Shown piece after piece: positions 17,006 to 24,416 of a DNA stretch of 35,125 bases (positions are counted from its first letter, which is position 1; each line of letters opens with the position of its first letter). The stretch lies in NCBI GenBank assembly GCA_028284745.1, contig JANQRC010000069.1:1-35125 (forward strand), given 5' to 3'. The notes under the pieces are model-generated. The model saw nothing but the letters and a program-made list of their open reading frames with translations, had not been told where the DNA came from and did not search any database. The position numbers and the translations under genes were made by a program. Origin of the DNA: Flavobacteriaceae bacterium (GTDB lineage Bacteria > Bacteroidota > Bacteroidia > Flavobacteriales > Flavobacteriaceae).

Positions 17006-17029
17006 TATTTTTAGATATGTCTAAAAATA
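17006..17029. promoter_or_regulatory. 24-bp perfect palindrome, probable DtxR/MntR-type operator
   Basis: TATTTTTAGA (17006-17015), spacer TATG, TCTAAAAATA (17020-17029): 10-bp perfect arms. It lies between divergent genes for a TonB receptor and a DtxR-family regulator. DtxR-type repressors bind palindromes of similar size. Placement fits metal-dependent repression of the receptor operon and possibly autoregulation. Confidence 0.7.
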
Positions 17030-17051
17030 AGATTCGATCATTAATATTTTC

Positions 17052-17059
17052 TATTTTTG
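17052..17059 (+). promoter_or_regulatory. -7 element TATTTTTG of the metalloregulator-ZIP operon
   Basis: An exact TAnnTTTG match 18 bp before the ATG at 17078. It lies 22 bp downstream of the palindrome, so a bound regulator would cover the -33 region. Confidence 0.5.
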
Positions 17060-17077
17060 CTGAAGTTAAAATCAAGG

Positions 17078-17731
17078 ATGACACTTTCCGAAGAAAATTA
17101 TTTAAAGGCAATTTTTCACCTAGAAAAAGATTTTGCAGGTGGCATCTCTACCAATGCTATCGCTGAAAAGATGGAGACCAAGGCTTCATCGGTAACAGAC
17201 ATGGTCAAGAGACTTGCCGAAAAGGGTTTTGTAGCGCATGTTCCGTACCAAGGGGTGCACCTGACCCAAAAAGGAAAGAATGTGGCCGTGGGCGTGATAC
17301 GCAAGCATCGTCTTTGGGAAGTATTTCTAGTAGACAAGCTCAACTTTAAATGGGATGAAGTGCATGATGTGGCCGAACAACTAGAGCACATCAAATCTGA
17401 GAAGCTGATCGATCAATTGGACGATTTCTTAGGAAACCCTATTTCAGATCCACACGGAGACCCTATTCCAGATAGGGAAGGGAATATGTTCACTGCTCAT
17501 GATGTGCTGCTTTCTGACATCAACCGTGATGAAAAGTGTGTCTGTGTGGGAGTAAAAGACTCTTCTTCTGAGTTCTTGAAGTATTTAGACAAGCATGAGA
17601 TCGCGTTAGGGCGTAAGATCCGTGTATTGGAAAAGGAGTCTTTTGATCAGTCGCTCCGTATCCGAATCAAAAAGAAAGAACTCGTCATCAGCCACCAGAT
17701 CGCTACCAATCTCTATGTAAAACGATTATGA
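17078..17731 (+). CDS. DtxR/MntR-family metal-dependent transcriptional regulator
   Basis: A 217-residue regulator. The N-terminal winged helix-turn-helix (ISTNAIAEKMETKASSVTDMVKRLAEKGF, about 23-51) is followed by the dimerisation/metal domain with His77, Glu81, His96, Glu100, Glu103 and His104, and a C-terminal SH3/FeoA-like domain (about 145-217). The residue corresponding to Cys102 of DtxR is Glu100, as in Mn-sensing MntR, so manganese is a reasonable guess; iron remains possible. The ATG at 17078 starts MTLSEENYLKAIF as usual for the family; an upstream in-frame TTG at 17057 lies inside the -7 element and is rejected. The stop overlaps the ZIP gene start (ATGA at 17728-17731), so regulator and transporter form an operon. 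Confidence 0.93.
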   Translation: MTLSEENYLKAIFHLEKDFAGGISTNAIAEKMETKASSVTDMVKRLAEKGFVAHVPYQGVHLTQKGKNVAVGVIRKHRLWEVFLVDKLNFKWDEVHDVAEQLEHIKSEKLIDQLDDFLGNPISDPHGDPIPDREGNMFTAHDVLLSDINRDEKCVCVGVKDSSSEFLKYLDKHEIALGRKIRVLEKESFDQSLRIRIKKKELVISHQIATNLYVKRL

Positions 17732-18555
17732 TTATGAATGACATTCTCGCTTATTTCGAAAGTATCAACCCCATTCTTGGAGCTTTCTATGCCACATTGT
17801 TCACCTGGGTCGTAACGGCTGTTGGTGCGTCCTTGGTGTTCTTCTTCAAAGGGATGAATCGTGCTGTGCTTGATGGAATGTTGGGTTTTACAGGAGGCGT
17901 TATGGTAGCGGCAAGCTTTTGGAGCTTGTTAGCACCAGGCATCGAGATGAGCCCAGGCGAAGGCTTTGTCAAAGTAATCCCAGCTGCAGTGGGCTTTGCG
18001 CTGGGAGCTTTGTTTCTTTATGGATTAGATAAAGTTTTACCCCACTTGCATATCAATTTTCGTGAAGACGAGAAAGAGGGCATCAAAACACCGTGGCGAA
18101 GAACAACACTCTTAGTATTGGCGATAACACTTCACAACATTCCAGAGGGGCTGGCCGTGGGGGTTCTATTTGGGGGTGTGGCCGCAGGAATACCCGAAGC
18201 GACCATAGGAGGTGCAGTAGCGCTTGCCTTGGGTATTGGCATTCAGAACTTCCCGGAAGGAATTGCTGTTTCCATGCCGCTGCGTAGACATGGCGTAAGT
18301 AGAAGAAAGAGCTTTTGGTATGGCCAAATGTCGGCTATTGTAGAACCTATCGCGGGCGTATTAGGTGCATTGGCAGTAACCTTTTTCACGCCGATCTTGC
18401 CGTATGCCTTGGCTTTCGCAGCTGGCGCGATGATCTTTGTAGTAGTTGAAGAGGTAATTCCAGAAACGCAACGCGATAGGTACACTGACATTGCCACACT
18501 AGGCTTTATAGGTGGGTTTATCATCATGATGACCTTGGATGTGGCGCTGGGGTAA
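17728..18555 (+). CDS. ZIP-family divalent metal transporter (GufA/ZupT-like)
   Basis: A 275-residue inner-membrane transporter with about eight hydrophobic helices. The two metal-binding helices carry HNIPEG (136-141) and QNFPEG (173-178), and EEVIPE follows near residue 248; this is the GufA/ZupT branch of ZIP proteins, which import Zn, Fe or Mn. A short charged loop with HLHINFREDE (106-115) may bind metal. Translation is coupled to the upstream DtxR-type regulator by a 4-bp overlap (ATG at 17728; a second ATG 6 bases later is possible). The metal is most likely the one sensed by the regulator. Confidence 0.92.
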   Translation: MIMNDILAYFESINPILGAFYATLFTWVVTAVGASLVFFFKGMNRAVLDGMLGFTGGVMVAASFWSLLAPGIEMSPGEGFVKVIPAAVGFALGALFLYGLDKVLPHLHINFREDEKEGIKTPWRRTTLLVLAITLHNIPEGLAVGVLFGGVAAGIPEATIGGAVALALGIGIQNFPEGIAVSMPLRRHGVSRRKSFWYGQMSAIVEPIAGVLGALAVTFFTPILPYALAFAAGAMIFVVVEEVIPETQRDRYTDIATLGFIGGFIIMMTLDVALG

Positions 18556-18653
18556 AACCTATTTTTTCCTGCTTTTTTGGCAACACTTCTCTTAAATGTT
18601 TTTAAAGCGCGGCGAATAAGTCGTACTTTTAAGCATATGACAAATCTATCCTT

Positions 18654-20687
18654 ATGAGACATTTTCTGCTATCCCTTTTCCTGCTTTCCACAACCTCAGT
18701 ATTGTTATCCCAAAAGAAACCACTGCAAGCGTTAGACGTCTTTCAACTCGAGTATGCTTCCGACCCGCAGATCTCTCCCGATGGACGTATGGTCGTATAC
18801 AAGCGCAATGGCTTTGACATCATGAAGGACAAGGCCAAAGGAAGTCTTTGGATTCTGAACACTGATGGAAGCGACCATCATAAGCTAACGGCTAGCGAAA
18901 CCAATGAATCCGCTCCAAGATGGTCTCCTGATGGAAGTCGCATCGCTTTCTCGCGAAGCACAGGCGAAGGCTCGGAAATTTATATGTATTGGATGCAGCA
19001 TGGTACCATGGCGCGTGTTTCTCAGTTGGAGAATTCACCAAGTTCCCTTGCATGGTCTCCTGATGGCAAGTGGCTGGCATTTTCTATGAAGGTGGATGCC
19101 AAGCCTCCAGTAATTGTGAAAGCCCCCAAAAAGCCTAAAGGTGCCAAATGGGCCGATACGCCTCGCATTACGGATCGTCTGAAACATGAAGCCGATGGCG
19201 CAGGATATATCAAACCTGGGTTTAGACACATATTCGTGATTCCTGCAGAAGGCGGTTCGCCACGACAGATCACATCGGGTGATTGGAATCATAGCGGGAA
19301 GCTGTCATGGTCACCCGATGGGAAGGAACTCTACTTTTCGGCCAATCGCGTGGAAGATTGGGAGTATCGTTTTCGAAATAGTGAGGTGTACAAAGTGAAT
19401 GTCGTCACAGGAGAGATCAAGGGATTGACGGACCGTAACGGACCAGACCTCTATCCTATTGTCTCTCCCAACGGAAAGAAGGTGGCTTATCTAGGATCCG
19501 AAGACAAGATACAAGCATACCAGTTACGTAAACTATGGTTGATGGATATCGATGGAAACAATGTTCGAAGTATCTCGGATGAGCTAGACCGAAGTATTTC
19601 AAACCCCGTTTGGGATGCCGAAGGCAAAGGATTGTATGTGACGTATGATGATAGAGGCAATACCAAGATCGCTCATATCTCCCTTTCGGGGAACGTGACC
19701 AAGCTGGCAGACAACTTAGGCGGAACTTCTTTGGGAAGACCTTATGCAGGAGGCTCTTTCTCGGTGAATGCCAAAGGCGATTTTGTGTATACGATGTCCA
19801 CACCAGCGCATCCAGCAGAGTTGGCCTATTTCAACAGGAAACAAAAGAATCCAAGAAAAATCACAGATCTTAACGGCGACTTGCTTCCCTTTAGAGAACT
19901 GGGTGAGGTAGAGGAAGTATGGTACAGGTCATCCGTCGACGGCCGCGACATTCAAGGATGGATCGTAAAACCACCAGGCTATGACAGTGGCAAGAAGTAT
20001 CCATTGTTGATTGAAAATCATGGTGGGCCGATCTTGAATTACGGCGATCGCTTTACTGCAGAGATTCAACTCTATGCAGCGGCAGGCTATCTGGTCTTTT
20101 ATCCGAACCCAAGAGGTAGCACCAGTTATGGTGAGGCATTTGGCAATCTGCTCTACAACAACTACCCAGGCGAAGATTACAATGATGTGATGGATGGCGT
20201 AGACCATTTATTGAAGAAAGGCCTGATCGATGAAGACCATTTGTATGTCACTGGCGGAAGTGCCGGTGGTATCATGACCGCCTGGATCATTGGCAAGACC
20301 AATCGGTTCAAAGCCGCTGTTGTGGCAAAGCCTGTGATGAACTGGATCAGCAAAACACTGGTCACCGACAATTACTACGGTTACGCCAACAGTCGTTACC
20401 CAGGCCAACCTTGGGAAAACTTCGAAGGGTATTGGAAATTCTCACCCATCTCGTTGGTGGGCAACGTAGAAACGCCCACCATGGTGATGGTAGGCATGAA
20501 CGATCTGCGTACGCCGCCCAGCGAGGCGAAGCAACTCTACCATGCATTAAAACTCCGAAAGATCGAAACGGTGCTGGTAGAAATCCCAGGCGCTTCACAT
20601 GGGATTGCCAGAAGACCAAGCCAACTGATCACCAAAGTGGCGCACACATTGGCATGGTTTGAGAAGTATAGGGATCCCGAGGAATAA
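18654..20687 (+). CDS. secreted S9-family prolyl oligopeptidase-like serine peptidase
   Basis: A 677-residue exported peptidase. A signal peptide (about 1-19, ending near LLS-Q) is followed by a WD40-like beta propeller with repeated SPDG...SPDGK turns (about 40-380) and a C-terminal alpha/beta-hydrolase domain. The catalytic triad is visible: Ser536 in GGSAGG, Asp617 in MNDLRTP and His649 in GASHGI. Such enzymes cleave peptides with small residues or proline in the outer compartments. A near-consensus -7 element TACTTTTA lies at 18624-18631. Length is normal for the acylaminoacyl/dipeptidyl-peptidase-like group. Confidence 0.94.
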   Translation: MRHFLLSLFLLSTTSVLLSQKKPLQALDVFQLEYASDPQISPDGRMVVYKRNGFDIMKDKAKGSLWILNTDGSDHHKLTASETNESAPRWSPDGSRIAFSRSTGEGSEIYMYWMQHGTMARVSQLENSPSSLAWSPDGKWLAFSMKVDAKPPVIVKAPKKPKGAKWADTPRITDRLKHEADGAGYIKPGFRHIFVIPAEGGSPRQITSGDWNHSGKLSWSPDGKELYFSANRVEDWEYRFRNSEVYKVNVVTGEIKGLTDRNGPDLYPIVSPNGKKVAYLGSEDKIQAYQLRKLWLMDIDGNNVRSISDELDRSISNPVWDAEGKGLYVTYDDRGNTKIAHISLSGNVTKLADNLGGTSLGRPYAGGSFSVNAKGDFVYTMSTPAHPAELAYFNRKQKNPRKITDLNGDLLPFRELGEVEEVWYRSSVDGRDIQGWIVKPPGYDSGKKYPLLIENHGGPILNYGDRFTAEIQLYAAAGYLVFYPNPRGSTSYGEAFGNLLYNNYPGEDYNDVMDGVDHLLKKGLIDEDHLYVTGGSAGGIMTAWIIGKTNRFKAAVVAKPVMNWISKTLVTDNYYGYANSRYPGQPWENFEGYWKFSPISLVGNVETPTMVMVGMNDLRTPPSEAKQLYHALKLRKIETVLVEIPGASHGIARRPSQLITKVAHTLAWFEKYRDPEE

Positions 20688-20731
20688 TTTGGAACAGTCT
20701 TTGATCTACGGATGCTGAAGATCTTAGCAGC

Positions 20732-21063
20732 ATGAAGTTTATCCTAAGAGCACTTGTCACGAGTTTTAGCTTGGGCATGCTATCAGCGCAAGAGGTCATG
20801 CCAAATTATATCATGGCGAGATTGCTCAGTTTGAAGGTATTGAAGTGGAGTTTGAGTTTGTGCAAGTGCTAAGCGATTCACGTTGCCCAGCCAATGTAGC
20901 TTGTGTCCAAGCTGGGAAGGCCGTTGTGTTGGTCAACATCTATGAAGCAGGAAGATTTGTAGAATAGCGGGCGCTTTCGTTCTTCCCAAGCGGTCTCATC
21001 AACAATCGCACATCAACTATGGTGGCGTATCCTGATATCAGAATTACAGACTTGGATCAATGA
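20732..21063 (+). pseudogene. broken gene for a small secreted DSRCP-type protein
   Basis: An ATG at 20732 opens a signal peptide (MKFILRALVTSFSLGMLSAQ) but this frame stops after 46 codons. From about 20812 the coding sense moves to another frame and reads GEIAQFEGIEVEFEFVQVL, then DSRCPANVACVQAGKAVVLV, typical of a small conserved Bacteroidota secreted family with a Cys pair in DSRCP...C.xAG. An in-frame TAG (20965-20967) interrupts it, and the same frame continues to a TGA at 21061. So at least one frameshift and one nonsense mutation separate it from a roughly 110-residue ancestor. Its 3' end overlaps, convergently, the small Feo-associated gene. The function of the intact family is unknown to me. 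Confidence 0.75.
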
Positions 21064-21203
21064 CAACCACAGTCACTTCCGCATCCTTTTTTGCTTTTCT
21101 TCTTTCCACCCAAAAAAGCGGGCTTCCAAATAAACTTGGTCACCAAAAAGCCTACAGCGATGCCGAAACATAGAAGAACAAGGATCGTTTGGAGTGTTTC
21201 CAT
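21057..21203 (-). CDS. FeoB-associated Cys-rich membrane protein
   Basis: A 48-residue protein below usual gene-finder limits. One transmembrane helix (about 5-24) is followed by a basic stretch and the terminal Cys/His cluster GCGSDCGCH. This is the form of the small FeoC-like or 'FeoB-associated Cys-rich' proteins encoded after feoB in Bacteroidota, thought to assist ferrous iron transport. The ATG (21201-21203) lies 18 bp after the feoB stop codon, same strand. The last codons overlap the 3' end of the convergent broken gene. Its frame differs from an unrelated open frame at 21073-21306 that overlaps the end of feoB. Confidence 0.88.
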   Translation of the reverse strand: METLQTILVLLCFGIAVGFLVTKFIWKPAFLGGKKKSKKGCGSDCGCH

Positions 21204-21221
21204 ATCCGATAAAAATACGAA

Positions 21222-23318
21222 CTATTTCAAAAATTGATAGGCCAACAATGCCACGATATAGGCAATGCCACTCATGGCAACGAGTTGCAATACGGGCCAT
21301 TTCCAACTATTGGTCTCTTTTTTTACAACGGCCAACGTACTCATGCACTGCATGGCAAAGGCGTAGAACAGTAGCAGTGATATTCCCGAGGCCAAATTAT
21401 ACAATGGCTTTCCGTCTTTCCTTATCTCCGAGGCCATTCGGTTTTTGATGGTCTCCTCCTCATCACTTCCCACACTGTAGATGGTTGCCAGGGTACCTAC
21501 AAAGACCTCGCGTGCAGCAAAGCTGGCAATGATGCCGATGCCGACCTTCCAATCGTAGCCCAATGGCCGTATCACGGGCTCGATCACCTTCCCGGCGATG
21601 CCAATGTAAGAGTTCTCCAGTTTATGCGAGGCTACTTTATTGTCGAGCTCATCAGGCGTTAGATATTCGCTGCGGTGTGCTTCCTTTACAATTTCTTCAG
21701 CATTGTTGAAGTCTTTGCCGGGGCCATACGATGCCAAGACCCACAGAATGATGGAAATGGCCAAAATGATCTTTCCCGCTTCCACGACAAAAGACTTGGT
21801 CTTTTCGATGACCGTGTAGACGACATTTTTTAGAAGTGGCAATCTATAGGAAGGCATTTCTATGACAAAGTAACTTTTGCTTCGGACCTTCAGCACCTTG
21901 TTCAGGATCCACGAGGAGAGCAACGCCATCACAAACCCAAGCAAATACAGGAACATCAGGGTAAGTCCTTGGATGTTGACCCCAAAGAAGCGCTCGTTGG
22001 GGATCACTAGGGCGATGATGATCAGGTATACAGGAAGCCGTGCCGAGCAGGTCGTGAAAGGTGTTACCAGAATGGTGATCAGGCGTTCTTTCCAACTTTC
22101 AATGTTACGTGTGGCCATCACGGCCGGGATGGCACAAGCCGTACCTGAAATGAGTGGCACCACACTTTTCCCGCTCAGACCAAAACGGCGCATCCCGCGG
22201 TCCATCAAAAAGACCACGCGGCTCATATAACCACTTTCTTCTAACACGGCAATAAAGAGGAACAAAAAGGCGATCTGTGGGATGAAGATCACCACACCAC
22301 CGATTCCGGCAATGATACCTTCTGCCAGAAGATTGGTGAAAACTCCGCTTGGTAAGGTATTCTTGACCCAATCGCTCAGGGCTGCAAACTGTTGGTCGAT
22401 GAAGTCCATAGGGTAGGAGCTCCAATCAAAGATCGCCTGGAAGATGAGCAGCAGGATCCCAAAGAAGATCACATAGCCAACTACTTTGTGGGTAAGAACA
22501 CGATCTAATGTGCTTGTGAAACCCGTAGCATTATCCGGGTCGATCGAGTAGCTTTTTTTCAAGGAATCGTTGATGCGCTGATAGCGCTTGACGGTCTCTT
22601 TTTGTTGAAGGCGTTTTAAGGCCGATGCTGATTTGGTCTTGAAGGCGGACGTATCGGCGATCTCTTTGCGAGTGACCTTCCCGAAGTTAACATCTTGGGT
22701 GATGACCAACCATAGTTTGTAGAGTTCCTGGTTTGGAAATGCCTTTTGAAGGCCACCGAAATATTCAGGGTCAATGGATGAAGTATCCAAACAAGGTTCG
22801 TTGGATAGTTCTTTATGATTCTCGATCATGGTCTTCAGTTGCTCGATGCCTTCTCTTTTCCGAGCACTGATCAAGGCGATTTTCGTTTTTAAGCTTTCCT
22901 CTAATGCTTCAATATCTAGAGAAATGCCTTTTCTAGACATACGATCTGCCATGTTGATCACCAAGATGGTCGGGATCTTCAGGTCTTTGATCTGGGTGAA
23001 GAGCAACAGGTTTCGCTTCAGGTTCTCAACCTCTGTAACAACGACGGCCACATCGGGATAGTCCTTGTCTTCCTTGTTCATCAGCAATTCGACCACAACA
23101 TTTTCATCCATCGACGATGCGTTGAGACTATAGGTGCCTGGAAGGTCGATGATATGTGCTTTTACGCCACGTGAAAGTTTGCAAACGCCTTCTTTCTTCT
23201 CAACAGTGATGCCTGGATAGTTCCCTACCTTTTGATTGAGGCCTGTAAGATGGTTGAAGACAGAGGTCTTCCCTGTGTTGGGATTTCCGATCAGGGCTAC
23301 ATTGATCTGCTTCCTCAT
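21222..23318 (-). CDS. feoB: ferrous iron transporter FeoB
   Basis: A 698-residue inner-membrane ferrous iron transporter with a cytoplasmic GTPase. G-protein motifs: G1 GNPNTGKTSV (11-20), G3 DLPG (58-61) and G4 NMAD (122-125). A linker and helical domain follow to about 280, then two Gate regions and about ten to eleven hydrophobic helices, including the SGTACAIPAVMATR segment with its conserved Cys. The C-terminal helix ends YIVALLAYQFLK. The ATG overlaps the feoA stop by ATGA (23315-23318). Length is typical of the Bacteroidota form, without an FeoA fusion. Expression is normally repressed by iron; no clear Fur box was identified upstream. Confidence 0.97.
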   Translation of the reverse strand: MRKQINVALIGNPNTGKTSVFNHLTGLNQKVGNYPGITVEKKEGVCKLSRGVKAHIIDLPGTYSLNASSMDENVVVELLMNKEDKDYPDVAVVVTEVENLKRNLLLFTQIKDLKIPTILVINMADRMSRKGISLDIEALEESLKTKIALISARKREGIEQLKTMIENHKELSNEPCLDTSSIDPEYFGGLQKAFPNQELYKLWLVITQDVNFGKVTRKEIADTSAFKTKSASALKRLQQKETVKRYQRINDSLKKSYSIDPDNATGFTSTLDRVLTHKVVGYVIFFGILLLIFQAIFDWSSYPMDFIDQQFAALSDWVKNTLPSGVFTNLLAEGIIAGIGGVVIFIPQIAFLFLFIAVLEESGYMSRVVFLMDRGMRRFGLSGKSVVPLISGTACAIPAVMATRNIESWKERLITILVTPFTTCSARLPVYLIIIALVIPNERFFGVNIQGLTLMFLYLLGFVMALLSSWILNKVLKVRSKSYFVIEMPSYRLPLLKNVVYTVIEKTKSFVVEAGKIILAISIILWVLASYGPGKDFNNAEEIVKEAHRSEYLTPDELDNKVASHKLENSYIGIAGKVIEPVIRPLGYDWKVGIGIIASFAAREVFVGTLATIYSVGSDEEETIKNRMASEIRKDGKPLYNLASGISLLLFYAFAMQCMSTLAVVKKETNSWKWPVLQLVAMSGIAYIVALLAYQFLK

Positions 23319-23545
23319 GGGGTTCCCTCTTTTTCGATCTGAATAAGCATGGCGGTCTCATGGCGAATGGCAACATGGCTGTCGTTCACAACTACATACA
23401 CAGGGTCATTGAACGGTGCTTTTTGCAGCATGACCACCTCATTGCCTGGGAGGCACCCCATTTCAAGGAGTTTCAACGGTATCTGGTCTGAAGCGACTTT
23501 GGTGATGTGTCCTTTTTCACCTATGGAAAGATCGGCAACGGTCAA
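23315..23545 (-). CDS. feoA: ferrous iron transport protein FeoA
   Basis: A 76-residue SH3-fold cytoplasmic partner of FeoB. TVADLSIGEKGHITKV at the start and LLEMGCLPGNEVVMLQKAPFNDPV in the middle are typical. The start is TTG (23543-23545): the frame is closed by a stop at 23555-23557 and contains no ATG, and the next residues match family N-termini. Its stop overlaps the feoB ATG, so the two are translationally coupled. Confidence 0.94.
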   Translation of the reverse strand: MTVADLSIGEKGHITKVASDQIPLKLLEMGCLPGNEVVMLQKAPFNDPVYVVVNDSHVAIRHETAMLIQIEKEGTP

Positions 23546-23574
23546 CGCACTTATTTAGATTGATTTTAAAGAAC

Positions 23575-23582
23575 CAAAAGTA
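23575..23582 (-). promoter_or_regulatory. -7 element TACTTTTG of the feoAB operon
   Basis: Minus-strand TACTTTTG is an exact TAnnTTTG match 30 bp before the feoA TTG start, in the 71-bp gap after the SCO1-like gene. It implies that feoAB can be transcribed separately from that gene. No clear -33 half. Confidence 0.55.
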
Positions 23583-23616
23583 GACCAAAATGTGCAATCG
23601 GCGAAACAGATCGTAG

Positions 23617-24291
23617 TTAATCTTTGTATTCTGCCTTTAAGACAGCAATTTCTTCCAGTAGTCTTTGCATGTCTTCTTCATCTGTGCCATCGTAAAAGCC
23701 ACGAATACGACGCTCTTTGTCTATCAAGATAAAATTCTCTGTGTGGATCATATCGAAGGGTCCGCCATCGCCATCGGTCTTGACCGCTAGATACGATTTG
23801 CGAGCCAATTCATAGATGTGCCTTTTATCACCGGTCACCAGATTCCACTTTGTATCGATGACGCCTTTCTTGTCTGCATAACGTTTTAGCTGTGCCACGG
23901 TATCAATGGTTGGCGTCACCGAATGCGAAAGGAGCATCACATCATCGTCTTCTAGGACCTCCTTTTGAATATCGTGCATATTGCTGGTCATGATAGGGCA
24001 AATGGTCTGGCAGGTGGTAAAAAAGAAATCGGCCACATAGATCTTATCCTCATAATCATTTTGGGTGATGGTCTTTCCGTTTTGGTTTATCAAGGAAAAA
24101 TCCGCGATGGTATGATACTTCTTTACATCCAACAGCGACTCGTCTACCAACTCTTGGTTGACCATAGCAGGTTGGTAGATAGGCAATCGTTCTTGCGGCT
24201 TCAACGCACCGTAGAACAGGTAGATGATAATAGCCGAAAGCAGGAATAGAACGATTCCGAAAAGGCGGAATCTTTTAAAAAATGAGGTCAT
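23617..24291 (-). CDS. SCO1/SenC-family copper chaperone or thiol protein
   Basis: A 224-residue membrane-anchored thioredoxin-fold protein. An uncleaved N-terminal helix (about 8-30) places the rest in the periplasm. Copper ligands of the SCO family are present: CQTIC (Cys94 and Cys98, CxxxCP) and His183 in MIHTENF. Such proteins deliver copper to the CuA site of cytochrome c oxidase or act as redox proteins. The gene lies upstream of feoA on the same strand, with its own probable -7 element at 24362-24369, and diverges from the M1 peptidase gene. Confidence 0.93.
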   Translation of the reverse strand: MTSFFKRFRLFGIVLFLLSAIIIYLFYGALKPQERLPIYQPAMVNQELVDESLLDVKKYHTIADFSLINQNGKTITQNDYEDKIYVADFFFTTCQTICPIMTSNMHDIQKEVLEDDDVMLLSHSVTPTIDTVAQLKRYADKKGVIDTKWNLVTGDKRHIYELARKSYLAVKTDGDGGPFDMIHTENFILIDKERRIRGFYDGTDEEDMQRLLEEIAVLKAEYKD

Positions 24292-24361
24292 GTTCTTGGG
24301 TGCTAAAAATACGCTTCATCTAGTAATGGCGCCTACACATACTTGGATTCTCAGTTCACAA

Positions 24362-24369
24362 CAAAAATA
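24362..24369 (-). promoter_or_regulatory. -7 element TATTTTTG of the SCO1-like gene
   Basis: Minus-strand TATTTTTG matches TAnnTTTG, 70 bp before the ATG at 24291, in the divergent gap with the M1 peptidase gene. A perfect 14-bp palindrome (CTTTCTATAGAAAG, 24375-24388) lies just upstream and might be an operator or chance. Confidence 0.4.
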
Positions 24370-24416
24370 CGGAACTTTCTATAGAAAGCAGTAGCTTCGA
24401 GGTCCCAGATCATCGC

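Noticed and set aside
16980..17111. N-terminal extension of the TonB receptor to an ATG-like start at 17111
   Set aside because: It would run through the operator and into the divergent regulator gene and would place 44 residues before the signal peptide.
21073..21306. Minus-strand open frame overlapping the feoB 3' end
   Set aside because: It conflicts with feoB, and the frame at 21057-21203 gives the expected membrane helix and Cys cluster instead.
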